NCBI GenBank assembly: GCA_902624425.1
Contig: CACNXK010000001.1
Location: 62,001-126,000 of the forward strand
DNA from: an uncultured SAR86 cluster bacterium
Lineage (GTDB): Bacteria; Pseudomonadota; Gammaproteobacteria; Magnimaribacterales; D2472
DNA length: 64,000 nucleotides
Direction of reading: 5' to 3'
Shown: positions 28,601 to 36,835 of the stretch, one piece after another
Numbering within the stretch: position 1 is the stretch's first letter
How the letters are laid out: each line of letters opens with the position of its first letter
Translations under genes and position numbers: made by a program
Notes under the pieces: generated by a model
Seen by the model: the letters and a program-made list of their open reading frames with translations, nothing else
Databases searched by the model: none
What the model was told of the DNA's origin: nothing

Positions 28601-30035
28601 TATTAAAAAAAGTTTAGAACCGCTTTTTTTTGGTGCTGTAGGTGTGTTAGCTTTTGCACCATTTTCATTTAAATATGCCCTTTTTGTAAGCTACACCTAT
28701 GTAATCTATAGGGTGTTCAAGTTAAAAAATAATAATGACACCTATGATATATTTCTTTGGGCAATAGGCTTTTGGGGAATCGGAACATCCTGGATAATAG
28801 TAAGTATTTACTATTATGGAAATGTTAGTCTCATAGGTTCTATATCCCTATTTGTAATCTTGATGCTTGGCTGCATCTCACTTTTTTTCTTGCCTATAAT
28901 ATTAATTAAAAAAGTTTTTAAAAACTTCTCAGATAACTTTCTTATTTCAGTGCCAGCTATACTTATCGTTGTAGAACTGGGCAGATATTACTTTCTTGGT
29001 GGATTCCCATGGTTGTTGCCTGGCTATATCTTTTTAGATACCCCTTTTCAAAGTTTATATGGACTAATTGGTGTATCAGGACTATCTGTTCTGTTTTACT
29101 TTCTAGCTACTGTAAATGTGCTTTTGATATCAAAAAAAGTTTATATGATTTTTTTAAATATAGTTTTATTTACATGTTTGCTTTTACCAAATATTTTTAC
29201 TCAAAGTGCTGGCGATGAAGATTCAATAAATTTTTCAGTTATTCAACCATCAACAGACCCATTCACTAAATTTGATATCGATTATGTAAAAAAAATTGAA
29301 GATGAGTTTATATATTTGTCCTCTCTAGCTAACAAAGAAACAGATATTTTAGTGTGGCCAGAGGCACCTATGCCATATACTACCGAATCTAAAAGATATA
29401 AGGATCTTATTAGCCGCATCGATAAGCCCTTAGTAACTGGTTTTTTTAGCACTAAAGAGGGATATTTATATAATTCCGTTGTAAATTCTGAACAATCAGC
29501 AATATATAACAAAAGAAAATTAGTTCCGTTTGGGGAATACATACCATTTGAAAGGTATTTGAGGGGCTTAATAGCTTTTTTTGATATGCCAATGTCCAAC
29601 ATCACAAGAGGGAATTTAGCTGTGGAAATGGATGTTGGGCATAAAACTTTCACTCCTTTAGTGTGTTTTGATATAGTTTTTCGTGAAATAGTAAGAAAAG
29701 ACGTCAAAAGTTCTAATTATATTATAAATGTAAGTAATGACACCTGGTTTGGAAACTCTTTTGGCCCATATCAGCATTTGGAGATTTCAAGAATTAGAGC
29801 AGCTGAAAATCATATACCTATAATTCGAGCAACAAATGATGGCATATCAGCCTTAATATCTAGTAATGGGACAATAGTTGATTATATTGGAAAGGGAGAA
29901 TCTGGTATTCTAAACGTAAAACTTGTACCCACAGATGTACGCACGTTTTACAACTCCTATGGAGACCTATTTACTTATTTTTATATTTTAATAGTCTTTT
30001 TATTAATGTTTCTTGGTAGAATGAGGAATGCGTAA
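28578..30035 (+). CDS. lnt: Apolipoprotein N-acyltransferase
   Basis: Membrane nitrilase-like enzyme of 485 aa that adds the third acyl chain to lipoproteins. Six or so membrane spans fill residues 15-205. The periplasmic nitrilase domain carries the catalytic triad as WPEAP (Glu), KRKLVPFGEY (Lys) and PLVCFD (Cys). A final membrane helix lies near the C-terminus. The assigned start is a TTG at 28578 inside corC, a 23-nt overlap, and a slightly later start is possible. Confidence 0.92.
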   Translation: MASQLLINIKKSLEPLFFGAVGVLAFAPFSFKYALFVSYTYVIYRVFKLKNNNDTYDIFLWAIGFWGIGTSWIIVSIYYYGNVSLIGSISLFVILMLGCISLFFLPIILIKKVFKNFSDNFLISVPAILIVVELGRYYFLGGFPWLLPGYIFLDTPFQSLYGLIGVSGLSVLFYFLATVNVLLISKKVYMIFLNIVLFTCLLLPNIFTQSAGDEDSINFSVIQPSTDPFTKFDIDYVKKIEDEFIYLSSLANKETDILVWPEAPMPYTTESKRYKDLISRIDKPLVTGFFSTKEGYLYNSVVNSEQSAIYNKRKLVPFGEYIPFERYLRGLIAFFDMPMSNITRGNLAVEMDVGHKTFTPLVCFDIVFREIVRKDVKSSNYIINVSNDTWFGNSFGPYQHLEISRIRAAENHIPIIRATNDGISALISSNGTIVDYIGKGESGILNVKLVPTDVRTFYNSYGDLFTYFYILIVFLLMFLGRMRNA

Positions 30036-30555
30036 ATATTTCTTTATTCTTTTAGTTGCATCTTATATGTCTTATACAGATATTCTTGTTGATATTAGTC
30101 AGCAAAGGCTCTTCTTACTTGATAACGGAGGAACTTTAATTGTTTCATACCCTATATCTTCATCTTATTTTGGTGAGGGTCAGGTTGAAAATTCATTCAA
30201 AACCCCTCTTGGTAAGCACGTCATTAAGCAAAAAATTGGTAGTGATGCGTCAAAAAACATAATATTTAAGGAACGCATTAATACCGGACGTTATGCAGAA
30301 ATTCATCATACTGATTATGACTCGGATGAGGACCATGTTACGTCAAGAATCCTATGGTTAGAGGGACTGGAAGAGGGGTTTAATAAAGGCGGTAATGTAG
30401 ATTCCTTTAATCGCTATATATACATTCATGGAACACCGGAAGAGGGCCTAATTGGCAAAAAAGCTTCTCATGGGTGTATCAGAATGTTTAATCACGATGT
30501 TATAGAACTGTATGATCTTGTCCAAGAAGGGACAAAAGTCAATATAGTACTATAA
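30028..30555 (+). CDS. L,D-transpeptidase (YkuD domain)
   Basis: A 175-aa exported enzyme predicted to make or remodel 3-3 peptidoglycan crosslinks or attach lipoproteins. A hydrophobic N-terminus (about 1-15) acts as signal. The YkuD active site is complete: H134 in YIHGTPE, and H148 and C150 in ASHGCIRM. No LysM domain is present. It overlaps lnt by 8 nt and its stop sits 6 nt inside the convergent fadJ gene's end. Confidence 0.9.
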   Translation: MRKYFFILLVASYMSYTDILVDISQQRLFLLDNGGTLIVSYPISSSYFGEGQVENSFKTPLGKHVIKQKIGSDASKNIIFKERINTGRYAEIHHTDYDSDEDHVTSRILWLEGLEEGFNKGGNVDSFNRYIYIHGTPEEGLIGKKASHGCIRMFNHDVIELYDLVQEGTKVNIVL

Positions 30556-32703
30556 ATTCCCTGCAACAGATGATTTATTGAACCCAGAAACAGGTTTTCT
30601 ATCCTCTGGCTTTGGAGCATCGCCAAATCTGCCTTTGTTTTCAGCTAAAAACCCAATTAAATCAGCTTTCTGCCAAAAATCTGGGTCATTTTTTGCAAAC
30701 TCATCAATTTTTGATGAAATTACATCTAATCCTTCCATATTTGCATACTGCATAGGCCCGCCTCTCCAGATGGGGAATCCGTAACCATTTATATATACAA
30801 CATCCATATCACCTGATCTCTGAGCTACTCCTTCCTCTAAAATCTTTGCACCCTCATTAACAAGAGCTAATATGCATCTATCCACAATTTCTTGATCAGA
30901 GATTTCTCTTCTCTCAAAACCATTTTCTTTTGATACTTTTTCATAAACTGATTCATTCTCTGGAGCTGGATGAGGTGCTCTAGAACCTTCTACATAATTA
31001 TAGAAGCCCTTGCCATTTTTCTGTCCATATCTATCCATATCACACAGAGCATCATTTATTTTTGCTGTAAGAGGTGATTCTGTTCCACTTAACTTTCTTG
31101 CTCTCCAACCTAAATCTAAACCAACTAAATCGAGCATTCTGAATGGACCCATGCTCATGCCAAAATTTTCAAGAGCTGTATCAACTTGATGCGGAAGGGC
31201 TCCTTCTAAAAGAAGTTGATTTGCTTGAGTTGTATAACCAAAAAGCATTCTATTACCTATGAAACCCGGAGCATTTAATGAAACAACTGGAGCTTTTTTC
31301 AAAGCCTTACCTAAGGACATAATAGTTGCTAATGTTTCATTTGAAGTTTTATCACCACGAACGACTTCCAACAACCTCATTACATTAGCTGGACTAAAAA
31401 AGTGAGTACCCACTACTTTTTCAGGCCTATTAGTACAATCTGCAAGTGCATCTACATCCAATCCAGAAGTGTTGGAAGCTAAGATGGCATTTTCATTAAC
31501 AGATTCATCTAACTTCTTAAATATTTCAAGCTTAAGATCTAAGTTCTCATAGACAGCTTCAATTACAATATCTACATCAGAGATATCATCGTAGGATAAG
31601 CCAGAAGTAATCAAACCAAAGGTTTTTTCTTTTTGTTCTTCAGTCATTCTTCCTCTATCAACCATAAATTTATAGTTTCTCTCTATTGCCGATAATCCCC
31701 TTTTAAGATTTTCTTCATCTTGATCTACGATATGAACAGGAATCCCAATATTCGCAAAGCACATTGCTATTCCGCCACCCATTGTTCCAGAACCAATAAT
31801 CCCAGCTTTTTTCACATCCATTTTTGGTGTTTCTTTTGGGACATCATTAATTTTAGATGCAGCTCTTTCACCAAAGAAGATATGAATCATGGCCTCTCTT
31901 TGTGGATTTAGGAGGCATTCTATGAAGTATTCTGCTTCTTTTTTCATACCTTCATCAAAATCATCCAAATTTATAGCTGCTTCTACACATTGGATAATTT
32001 TTCCTGGTGCAAATTGGCCTTTTCTTGTTTTAGCAGCTAAAGCTCTAGCCTCTGAAATAATGTTTTCATCACCTCTTGCAGCAAGAACCTTATCATTAAG
32101 ATCTCTAACTAGAGGATGAGTATCGTTTTTTGTTGCAACCTCTTTTGCAAAGGCAACTGCATCTTCCACAATGTCACCTTCAGATAATGAGTCAATAACA
32201 CCCATATCTACTGCTTTTACCGCAGGTATATGCCTACCTGAAAGCATAATCTTAAGAGCTTCGGATGGTCCTACTAGGCGAGGGAGGCGCTGAGTACCAC
32301 CAGCACCTGGCAATAAGCCCAAATTTACTTCAGGAAGCCCTATAAATCCTTGTTTTGAAGAAACCCTGTAATGACAACATAAAGCAGTTTCTAATCCACC
32401 ACCAAGTGCAGACCCATTTATTGCCGCAATAACAGGCTTTGACGACTTCTCAATTTTCTCAAAAGCATCATGTATCGATGGACCATCAATTTGCTGACCA
32501 AATTCAGATATATCTGCTCCTGCTATAAAAGATCTTCCTTTTCCAGTAAGAACTATGCCAACAACAGAATCGTCGGATTCTGCTTTTTCCATGCATTCTA
32601 CAAGACCATGCCTTACACCATCGCTAAGGGGGTTAACAGGCGGATTATCAACCTCAAGAATTGCAATTCCATCAGTCACGTCATAATTTATTTTTCCTTT
32701 CAA
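30550..32703 (-). CDS. Bifunctional enoyl-CoA hydratase/3-hydroxyacyl-CoA dehydrogenase
   Basis: Fatty-acid beta-oxidation multienzyme of about 717 aa, of the FadB/FadJ class. The N-terminal crotonase domain has GRSFIAGADISEF and the oxyanion segment ALGGGLE. The NAD-binding motif GSGTMGGGIA sits near 300, followed by the dehydrogenase signature GTHFFSPANVM and a duplicated C-terminal domain. Two TTG starts are possible (32715 and 32703). I chose 32703 because GGAG lies 6 nt upstream of it. No thiolase gene is adjacent. The last bases overlap the L,D-transpeptidase stop. Confidence 0.9.
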   Translation of the reverse strand: MKGKINYDVTDGIAILEVDNPPVNPLSDGVRHGLVECMEKAESDDSVVGIVLTGKGRSFIAGADISEFGQQIDGPSIHDAFEKIEKSSKPVIAAINGSALGGGLETALCCHYRVSSKQGFIGLPEVNLGLLPGAGGTQRLPRLVGPSEALKIMLSGRHIPAVKAVDMGVIDSLSEGDIVEDAVAFAKEVATKNDTHPLVRDLNDKVLAARGDENIISEARALAAKTRKGQFAPGKIIQCVEAAINLDDFDEGMKKEAEYFIECLLNPQREAMIHIFFGERAASKINDVPKETPKMDVKKAGIIGSGTMGGGIAMCFANIGIPVHIVDQDEENLKRGLSAIERNYKFMVDRGRMTEEQKEKTFGLITSGLSYDDISDVDIVIEAVYENLDLKLEIFKKLDESVNENAILASNTSGLDVDALADCTNRPEKVVGTHFFSPANVMRLLEVVRGDKTSNETLATIMSLGKALKKAPVVSLNAPGFIGNRMLFGYTTQANQLLLEGALPHQVDTALENFGMSMGPFRMLDLVGLDLGWRARKLSGTESPLTAKINDALCDMDRYGQKNGKGFYNYVEGSRAPHPAPENESVYEKVSKENGFERREISDQEIVDRCILALVNEGAKILEEGVAQRSGDMDVVYINGYGFPIWRGGPMQYANMEGLDVISSKIDEFAKNDPDFWQKADLIGFLAENKGRFGDAPKPEDRKPVSGFNKSSVAGNL

Positions 32704-32726
32704 GACAAACTCCAAATTTTTTTTAC

Positions 32727-32732
32727 ATTATA
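32727..32732 (-). promoter_or_regulatory. Candidate -10 element for the beta-oxidation gene
   Basis: A TATAAT hexamer preceded by GGG lies on the minus strand, placing the transcription start near 32720 and giving a leader of about 17 nt that contains the GGAG ribosome-binding site. No good -35 lies at the usual distance. Confidence 0.4.
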
Positions 32733-32800
32733 CCCAAAAAAAAGATCAATTATTTTATAAAAAGTATTGATAATATATTATAAACATGCATAATAATATC

Positions 32801-32872
32801 TTGTCAGCACTCCTCCCCCTATTTTTTGGGCTGACAAATCCTCTGAAAAATGTGGAGGGCTTAGGCCCTCCA
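32801..32872 (+). ncRNA. Two-hairpin structured leader of unknown class
   Basis: Two perfect hairpins lie in tandem. The first has an 8-bp stem, 32801-32808 paired with 32830-32837 (TTGTCAGC/GCTGACAA), around a pyrimidine-rich loop. The second has an 8-bp stem, 32853-32860 paired with 32865-32872, with loop TTAG. The loop of the first contains CCTCC (32812-32816), complementary to GGAGG (32854-32858) of the second, so the two could alternate or form a pseudoknot. No T-tract follows on the plus strand, so it is unlikely to be a simple terminator. A Shine-Dalgarno sequence and small ORF follow. It matches no riboswitch class I recognise. Confidence 0.5.
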
Positions 32873-32891
32873 AGTCTAATTAAGGAAAATA

Positions 32892-32969
32892 ATGAGAGAG
32901 AATTTAGAAGTAATTTTTTTAGCCAGTTTATTTTTTGTTTCAGTACTTGCAATTGCCCCTGTTAGCTAA
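32892..32969 (+). CDS. Putative 25-aa hydrophobic peptide
   Basis: An ATG preceded by AAGGA at a good spacing (TAAGGAAAATAATG) opens 25 codons ending in TAA. The product begins MRENLEVIFLASLFFVSVL and then forms a hydrophobic helix long enough to cross the membrane. It could be a small membrane protein, a leader peptide or a type I toxin-like peptide. It lies after the two-hairpin leader and 16 nt before the gpx start. No homologue is recognised. The Shine-Dalgarno sequence is better than those of most genes in this window. Confidence 0.45.
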   Translation: MRENLEVIFLASLFFVSVLAIAPVS

Positions 32970-32971
32970 GT

Positions 32972-32977
32972 TATAAT
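32972..32977 (+). promoter_or_regulatory. Candidate -10 element for gpx, near-leaderless
   Basis: A perfect TATAAT ends 8 nt before the gpx ATG. At normal spacing transcription would begin at about 32984, so the message would be leaderless or nearly so. No clear -35 is present at 17 nt. There is also no Shine-Dalgarno sequence ahead of the ATG, which is consistent. Confidence 0.4.
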
Positions 32978-32985
32978 CCCCCACC

Positions 32986-33507
32986 ATGAAAAATTTATTA
33001 TCTGTAATCATAATATTGTTTTCGGTAACTAGCTTTGCCTGCAATAACCTAATTAATGAGAAACTAAGGATTTTAGATTCAACAGAAACTGAAAGCCTTT
33101 GTAAATACGAGGGCGAGGTGTTGCTAATAGTTAATGTTGCAAGCAAGTGTGGGTACACCCCTCAATATGACGGTTTGCAGAAACTTTATTCAGAATATGG
33201 AGATCAAGGTTTTACAGTCATAGGCATCCCATCTAGGGATTTTATGTGGCAAGAATTTACAGATGAATCTAAAACTGCAGAATTCTGTGATGCAACGTAT
33301 AACGTGACTTTTCCTCTATATGCCACTACACGCGTGAGAGGGGATCAGGCGCATCCACTATTTAAGAAATTGTCAAAACTTTCAGGTAAAGAACCTTCAT
33401 GGAATTTTAATAAATTCCTAATATCAAAAGAGGGAAAACTTGTGGGTATGTATGATTCGAAAGTATTACCAGAATCCCTTGCTGGCAAGATAGAAAATCT
33501 CTTATAG
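32986..33507 (+). CDS. Glutathione peroxidase family protein
   Basis: A 173-aa thioredoxin-fold peroxidase with a signal peptide over about residues 1-18, so probably periplasmic. The peroxidatic cysteine is C55 in VASKCGYTPQY. The tryptophan partner lies in WNFNKFLI near residue 140. It uses cysteine, not selenocysteine. Many bacterial members use thioredoxin instead of glutathione as donor, which cannot be decided here. Its stop abuts that of rpiA. Confidence 0.9.
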   Translation: MKNLLSVIIILFSVTSFACNNLINEKLRILDSTETESLCKYEGEVLLIVNVASKCGYTPQYDGLQKLYSEYGDQGFTVIGIPSRDFMWQEFTDESKTAEFCDATYNVTFPLYATTRVRGDQAHPLFKKLSKLSGKEPSWNFNKFLISKEGKLVGMYDSKVLPESLAGKIENLL

Positions 33508-34143
33508 TCATCCAATAAATATTTGATCTGCTTTTCGTAATCCAAATATTCCGTTATCAACAACTCCAGGTATAGAATTAATCTCCATCTCTAAGGATAT
33601 TGGATCATCAACCCTGATACCGCTTAAATCAAGGATCTCATTTCCTTGATCTGTTAAAAAACCATGCCTCAACCTTGGAGTACCGCCCAAAGCCATTAAT
33701 TTTCTTGCTACAAAACTTCTAGCTTGCGACAAAACCTCGACGGGAATCGGAAATCGACCTAACTCATCAACCATTTTTGATTCATCAGCAATGCATAAAA
33801 AATTTTTGGATGCACTAGCAATTATTTTTTCATTTGTATGTGCGCCACCACCACCTTTTATAAGCGATAAATCATTTGAAATTTCATCCGCTCCATCAAT
33901 ATAAAAGTCAATCTCATCAACATCATTTAAGCTAAAGATATCAACACCAATTTCTTTTAATAGCCTTGTCGATGCATCTGAGCTTGAAACCACACCTTTA
34001 ACGAGAGTTGGGCATGATCGCAATAATTCAATAAAACAATTTACCGTTGAACCAGTCCCAATGCCTAAAATAGATTTCGAGTGAATCTTAGGCTTAAGAT
34101 AATTTAAGGCTTTTTCAGCAGCCCTTATCTTTGCACGGTTCAT
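33508..34143 (-). CDS. rpiA: Ribose-5-phosphate isomerase A
   Basis: Interconverts ribose 5-phosphate and ribulose 5-phosphate. From the ATG at 34143 (MNRAKIRAAEKAL) it is 211 aa. An upstream ATG at 34161 would add six residues lacking family similarity and would reach past the ilvA -10 element. Motifs are GIGTGSTVNCF, the DGADEI active-site segment, and KGGGGAHTNEK. It diverges from ilvA over 31 nt. Confidence 0.94.
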   Translation of the reverse strand: MNRAKIRAAEKALNYLKPKIHSKSILGIGTGSTVNCFIELLRSCPTLVKGVVSSSDASTRLLKEIGVDIFSLNDVDEIDFYIDGADEISNDLSLIKGGGGAHTNEKIIASASKNFLCIADESKMVDELGRFPIPVEVLSQARSFVARKLMALGGTPRLRHGFLTDQGNEILDLSGIRVDDPISLEMEINSIPGVVDNGIFGLRKADQIFIG

Positions 34144-34148
34144 AAAGC

Positions 34149-34154
34149 TATAAT
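34149..34154 (+). promoter_or_regulatory. Candidate -10 element for ilvA
   Basis: A TATAAT hexamer lies 20 nt before the ilvA GTG start, giving a short leader of about 14 nt that contains the GAGGA ribosome-binding site. No consensus -35 is visible 17 nt upstream. Confidence 0.35.
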
Positions 34155-34174
34155 ACTCCAATGAGGAATAAGCT

Positions 34175-35710
34175 GTGAAAATATCTAATAAAAGAACAAA
34201 AACTTTTTCTAATTCTAAAAAATATTTATCTTTAATTAAGAACTCAAGTGTTTACGATGTGGCCGATATCTCTCCAATCACTCACGCAACAAATCTTTCA
34301 AATAAGCTAGGACATAATGTATTTCTCAAAAGAGAAGATTTACAACCTATATTTTCTTTTAAAAACAGGGGTGCGTATAACAAAATTGTAAATATTAAAA
34401 AAGATAAACTTAAATTGGGAGTGATTGCTGCCTCTGCTGGGAATCACGCTCAAGGAGTTGCAAGTGCTTGCAAAAGGTTAAAAATAAAATGTCTTATAGT
34501 GATGCCGAAGACCACACCGGAAATAAAGATAAGAGCCGTAAAAAACTTTGGAGCAAGAGTAAAATTATTTGGTGATAACTATGATCAAGCTGTAAAGCAC
34601 GCATATGAGATTTGTAAAAAAGAAAAGAAAGAGTTTATACATCCCTTTGATGATCCTTACACAATTGCAGGTCAAGGGACAGTTGGAAAAGAAATTTTAG
34701 AAGAAAACTCTGAACTAGATGCAATATTTGTTCCTGTTGGTGGAGGAGGGCTTTTGGCAGGAGTTTCAGCTTGGATAGCTCAAAATAACAAAAAAATAAA
34801 AATCTATGGAGTCGAGGTTGATGACTCAGCCTGTCTTTTTGAAGCTCTTAGAGCAAATAAAAGAGTTAGATTAAAGAGCGTTGGGATTTTTGCTGATGGA
34901 GTGGCGGTTGAGCAGGTTGGTAAAAATAATTTAAAAGTTATCAAAGAGTGCATCGATGGAGTAATAACTGTAAGCATCGATGAGGTATGTGCCGCAGTAA
35001 AAGACCTTTTTGAAGATACGAGGGTAATGTCAGAGCCAGCTGGGGCTGTTGCTTTAGCAGGATTAAAGAAATTCTCAGCCAAGAAGAAGAAAAACCTTCT
35101 GGCAATTAGTAGCGGTGCAAATCTAAATTTTGATAGATTAAGTTATATTGTTGAAAGATCAGAGCTGGGAGAGAATAGAGAAAAAATACTCAGTATCCAA
35201 ATTCCAGAAAAAGCAGGAAGTTTCCTAAAACTATCAAAGATATTCTCTAATTCTCAGATAACTGAATTTAACTACAGACTTTCAGATCCAAATGATGCAC
35301 ATGTACTAGTTGGAATTAAAACAAAGTCAGCAAAAAACTTTACAGCTTTGAAAAATAGACTAATTAAAAATCAGTATCCATTTAAAGACCTTACGAAAAA
35401 TGAAATATCTAATGATCATCTTAGGCACATGGTTGGTGGTAGAAGCCCAAGCGCAAGAACTGAGAGAGTTTTTAGAATGGAGTTCCCTGAAAGACCAGGA
35501 GCTCTTCTAGATTTTCTTGAAAAATTAGGCAATAAATGGAACATTACTTTATTTCATTACCGAAATTTGGGCTCCGCTTTTGGCAAGGTCTTAGTAGGTA
35601 TTCAAGACAACTCAAAGAATAAAGAACTTCTTAAGAGGTATTTAAATAGAACTGGATATTCTTTTTCAGAAGAAACTTCCAACATAGCCTATAAACATTT
35701 TCTTGAATAA
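34175..35710 (+). CDS. ilvA: Biosynthetic threonine deaminase
   Basis: PLP enzyme of 511 aa that converts threonine to 2-oxobutyrate, the first step of isoleucine synthesis. The PLP lysine is K63 in SFKNRGAYNK, and the phosphate-binding loop is VGGGGLLAG near 189. Two C-terminal ACT-like regulatory repeats (about 335-410 and 430-505) indicate the isoleucine-inhibited biosynthetic form, not TdcB. The GTG start has a clear GAGGA Shine-Dalgarno sequence. The epoxide hydrolase gene begins at the base after its stop. Confidence 0.94.
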   Translation: MKISNKRTKTFSNSKKYLSLIKNSSVYDVADISPITHATNLSNKLGHNVFLKREDLQPIFSFKNRGAYNKIVNIKKDKLKLGVIAASAGNHAQGVASACKRLKIKCLIVMPKTTPEIKIRAVKNFGARVKLFGDNYDQAVKHAYEICKKEKKEFIHPFDDPYTIAGQGTVGKEILEENSELDAIFVPVGGGGLLAGVSAWIAQNNKKIKIYGVEVDDSACLFEALRANKRVRLKSVGIFADGVAVEQVGKNNLKVIKECIDGVITVSIDEVCAAVKDLFEDTRVMSEPAGAVALAGLKKFSAKKKKNLLAISSGANLNFDRLSYIVERSELGENREKILSIQIPEKAGSFLKLSKIFSNSQITEFNYRLSDPNDAHVLVGIKTKSAKNFTALKNRLIKNQYPFKDLTKNEISNDHLRHMVGGRSPSARTERVFRMEFPERPGALLDFLEKLGNKWNITLFHYRNLGSAFGKVLVGIQDNSKNKELLKRYLNRTGYSFSEETSNIAYKHFLE

Positions 35711-36835
35711 ATGAGTATAAGAGAATTCAAAGTTTCTGTGGATGAGTCACAGATAGAAGACCTTCATAAAAGAATAGACCTTATAAGATGGCCTGATGAA
35801 ATAAATGATGAAATGTGGTCTCTTGGAACCAAAAAAAGTTTTTTAAAAGACGCAATGCATTTTTGGAAAAATGATTTTGATTGGAGGAAACATGAAAACC
35901 AAATAAATGATTTTGGAAGTTATAAATTTAAGACAAAAGATGGATTGGAAATACATTTTATTCATTCAAAATCAAAATCTGAAAATTCTATACCAATTTT
36001 GATTACACATGGTTGGCCAGGTAGCGTTCAAGAATTTTTTAAAATAATTCCTTTACTAAACCAATATAAGGATGGATTAAGCTTTGATGTAATTTGTCCA
36101 TCAATGCCAGGATATGGTTTTTCAGATAAACCAACTGAAAAGGGCTATGATTCAAAAAAAATAGCTCAAATTAATCATGAGCTTATGGTAGCTCTAGGAT
36201 ATAAAAAATATATTGTTCAGGGTGGAGACTGGGGATCAACAGTAAGTAAATGGTCTGCTGAACTTTATCCCAAAGAAGTAATGGGACTTCACTTAAATTT
36301 AGTTATTGCTTTTCCACCAGAAAAAGATGATCCGATGGAGGGAGTAACCGAGCATGAGCAAGCTTTGCTTGGGAGGTATGCAAAATATTTGGAGCTAGGA
36401 AGTGGATATTTTGAAATTCAGAGAACTAAACCACAAACTCTAGGATACTCACTTAATGATTCTCCTGTAGGACTGGCAGGGTGGATTATTGAGAAGTTTC
36501 ATTCATGGACTGACGATGAAAAAGATAAATTGATGGTAAGTTTGGAGGATGTAATTTCTATTGTTTCTTTATATTGGTTCTCAGAATCAATAACATCATC
36601 AATGAGACTTTATAATGAGAATGGAAGAGAAGGATTTTCAAAATCAAGGATTAATGTACCCACCGGATGTGCTCTATTCAAAAATGAAATAATGCTTCCA
36701 CCAAAAGCATGGGCTAAGGAAATTTATAATTTAATTCATTGGGAGCATTATGATGGTGGACACTTTGCGGCTCTTGAAAAACCTGAGACATTAGAAAAAG
36801 ATATCAGGCTTTTTGTTCAAAAACTTAAAATTTAA
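35711..36835 (+). CDS. Epoxide hydrolase family protein (EHN domain)
   Basis: A 374-aa alpha/beta hydrolase with the N-terminal lid of microsomal-type epoxide hydrolases (FKVSVDESQIEDLHKRIDLIRWPDE). The oxyanion motif HGWPG is at 100-104, the nucleophile is D173 in GGDWGS, and the catalytic histidine is in DGGHFAALE near the C-terminus. The substrate is unknown. Marine relatives are thought to act on lipid or terpenoid epoxides. It starts directly at the ilvA stop, which suggests co-transcription but no obvious metabolic link. Confidence 0.85.
   Translation: MSIREFKVSVDESQIEDLHKRIDLIRWPDEINDEMWSLGTKKSFLKDAMHFWKNDFDWRKHENQINDFGSYKFKTKDGLEIHFIHSKSKSENSIPILITHGWPGSVQEFFKIIPLLNQYKDGLSFDVICPSMPGYGFSDKPTEKGYDSKKIAQINHELMVALGYKKYIVQGGDWGSTVSKWSAELYPKEVMGLHLNLVIAFPPEKDDPMEGVTEHEQALLGRYAKYLELGSGYFEIQRTKPQTLGYSLNDSPVGLAGWIIEKFHSWTDDEKDKLMVSLEDVISIVSLYWFSESITSSMRLYNENGREGFSKSRINVPTGCALFKNEIMLPPKAWAKEIYNLIHWEHYDGGHFAALEKPETLEKDIRLFVQKLKI

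Noticed and set aside
32853-32872. Hairpin as an intrinsic terminator on the minus strand
   Set aside because: Only a short ACATTTTT follows on that strand, and no minus-strand gene lies upstream that would need terminating there.
32786-32965. 59-codon open frame starting at an ATG before the leader hairpins
   Set aside because: It runs through both hairpins without a Shine-Dalgarno sequence and gives an implausible cysteine-rich tail; the 25-aa frame is better supported.
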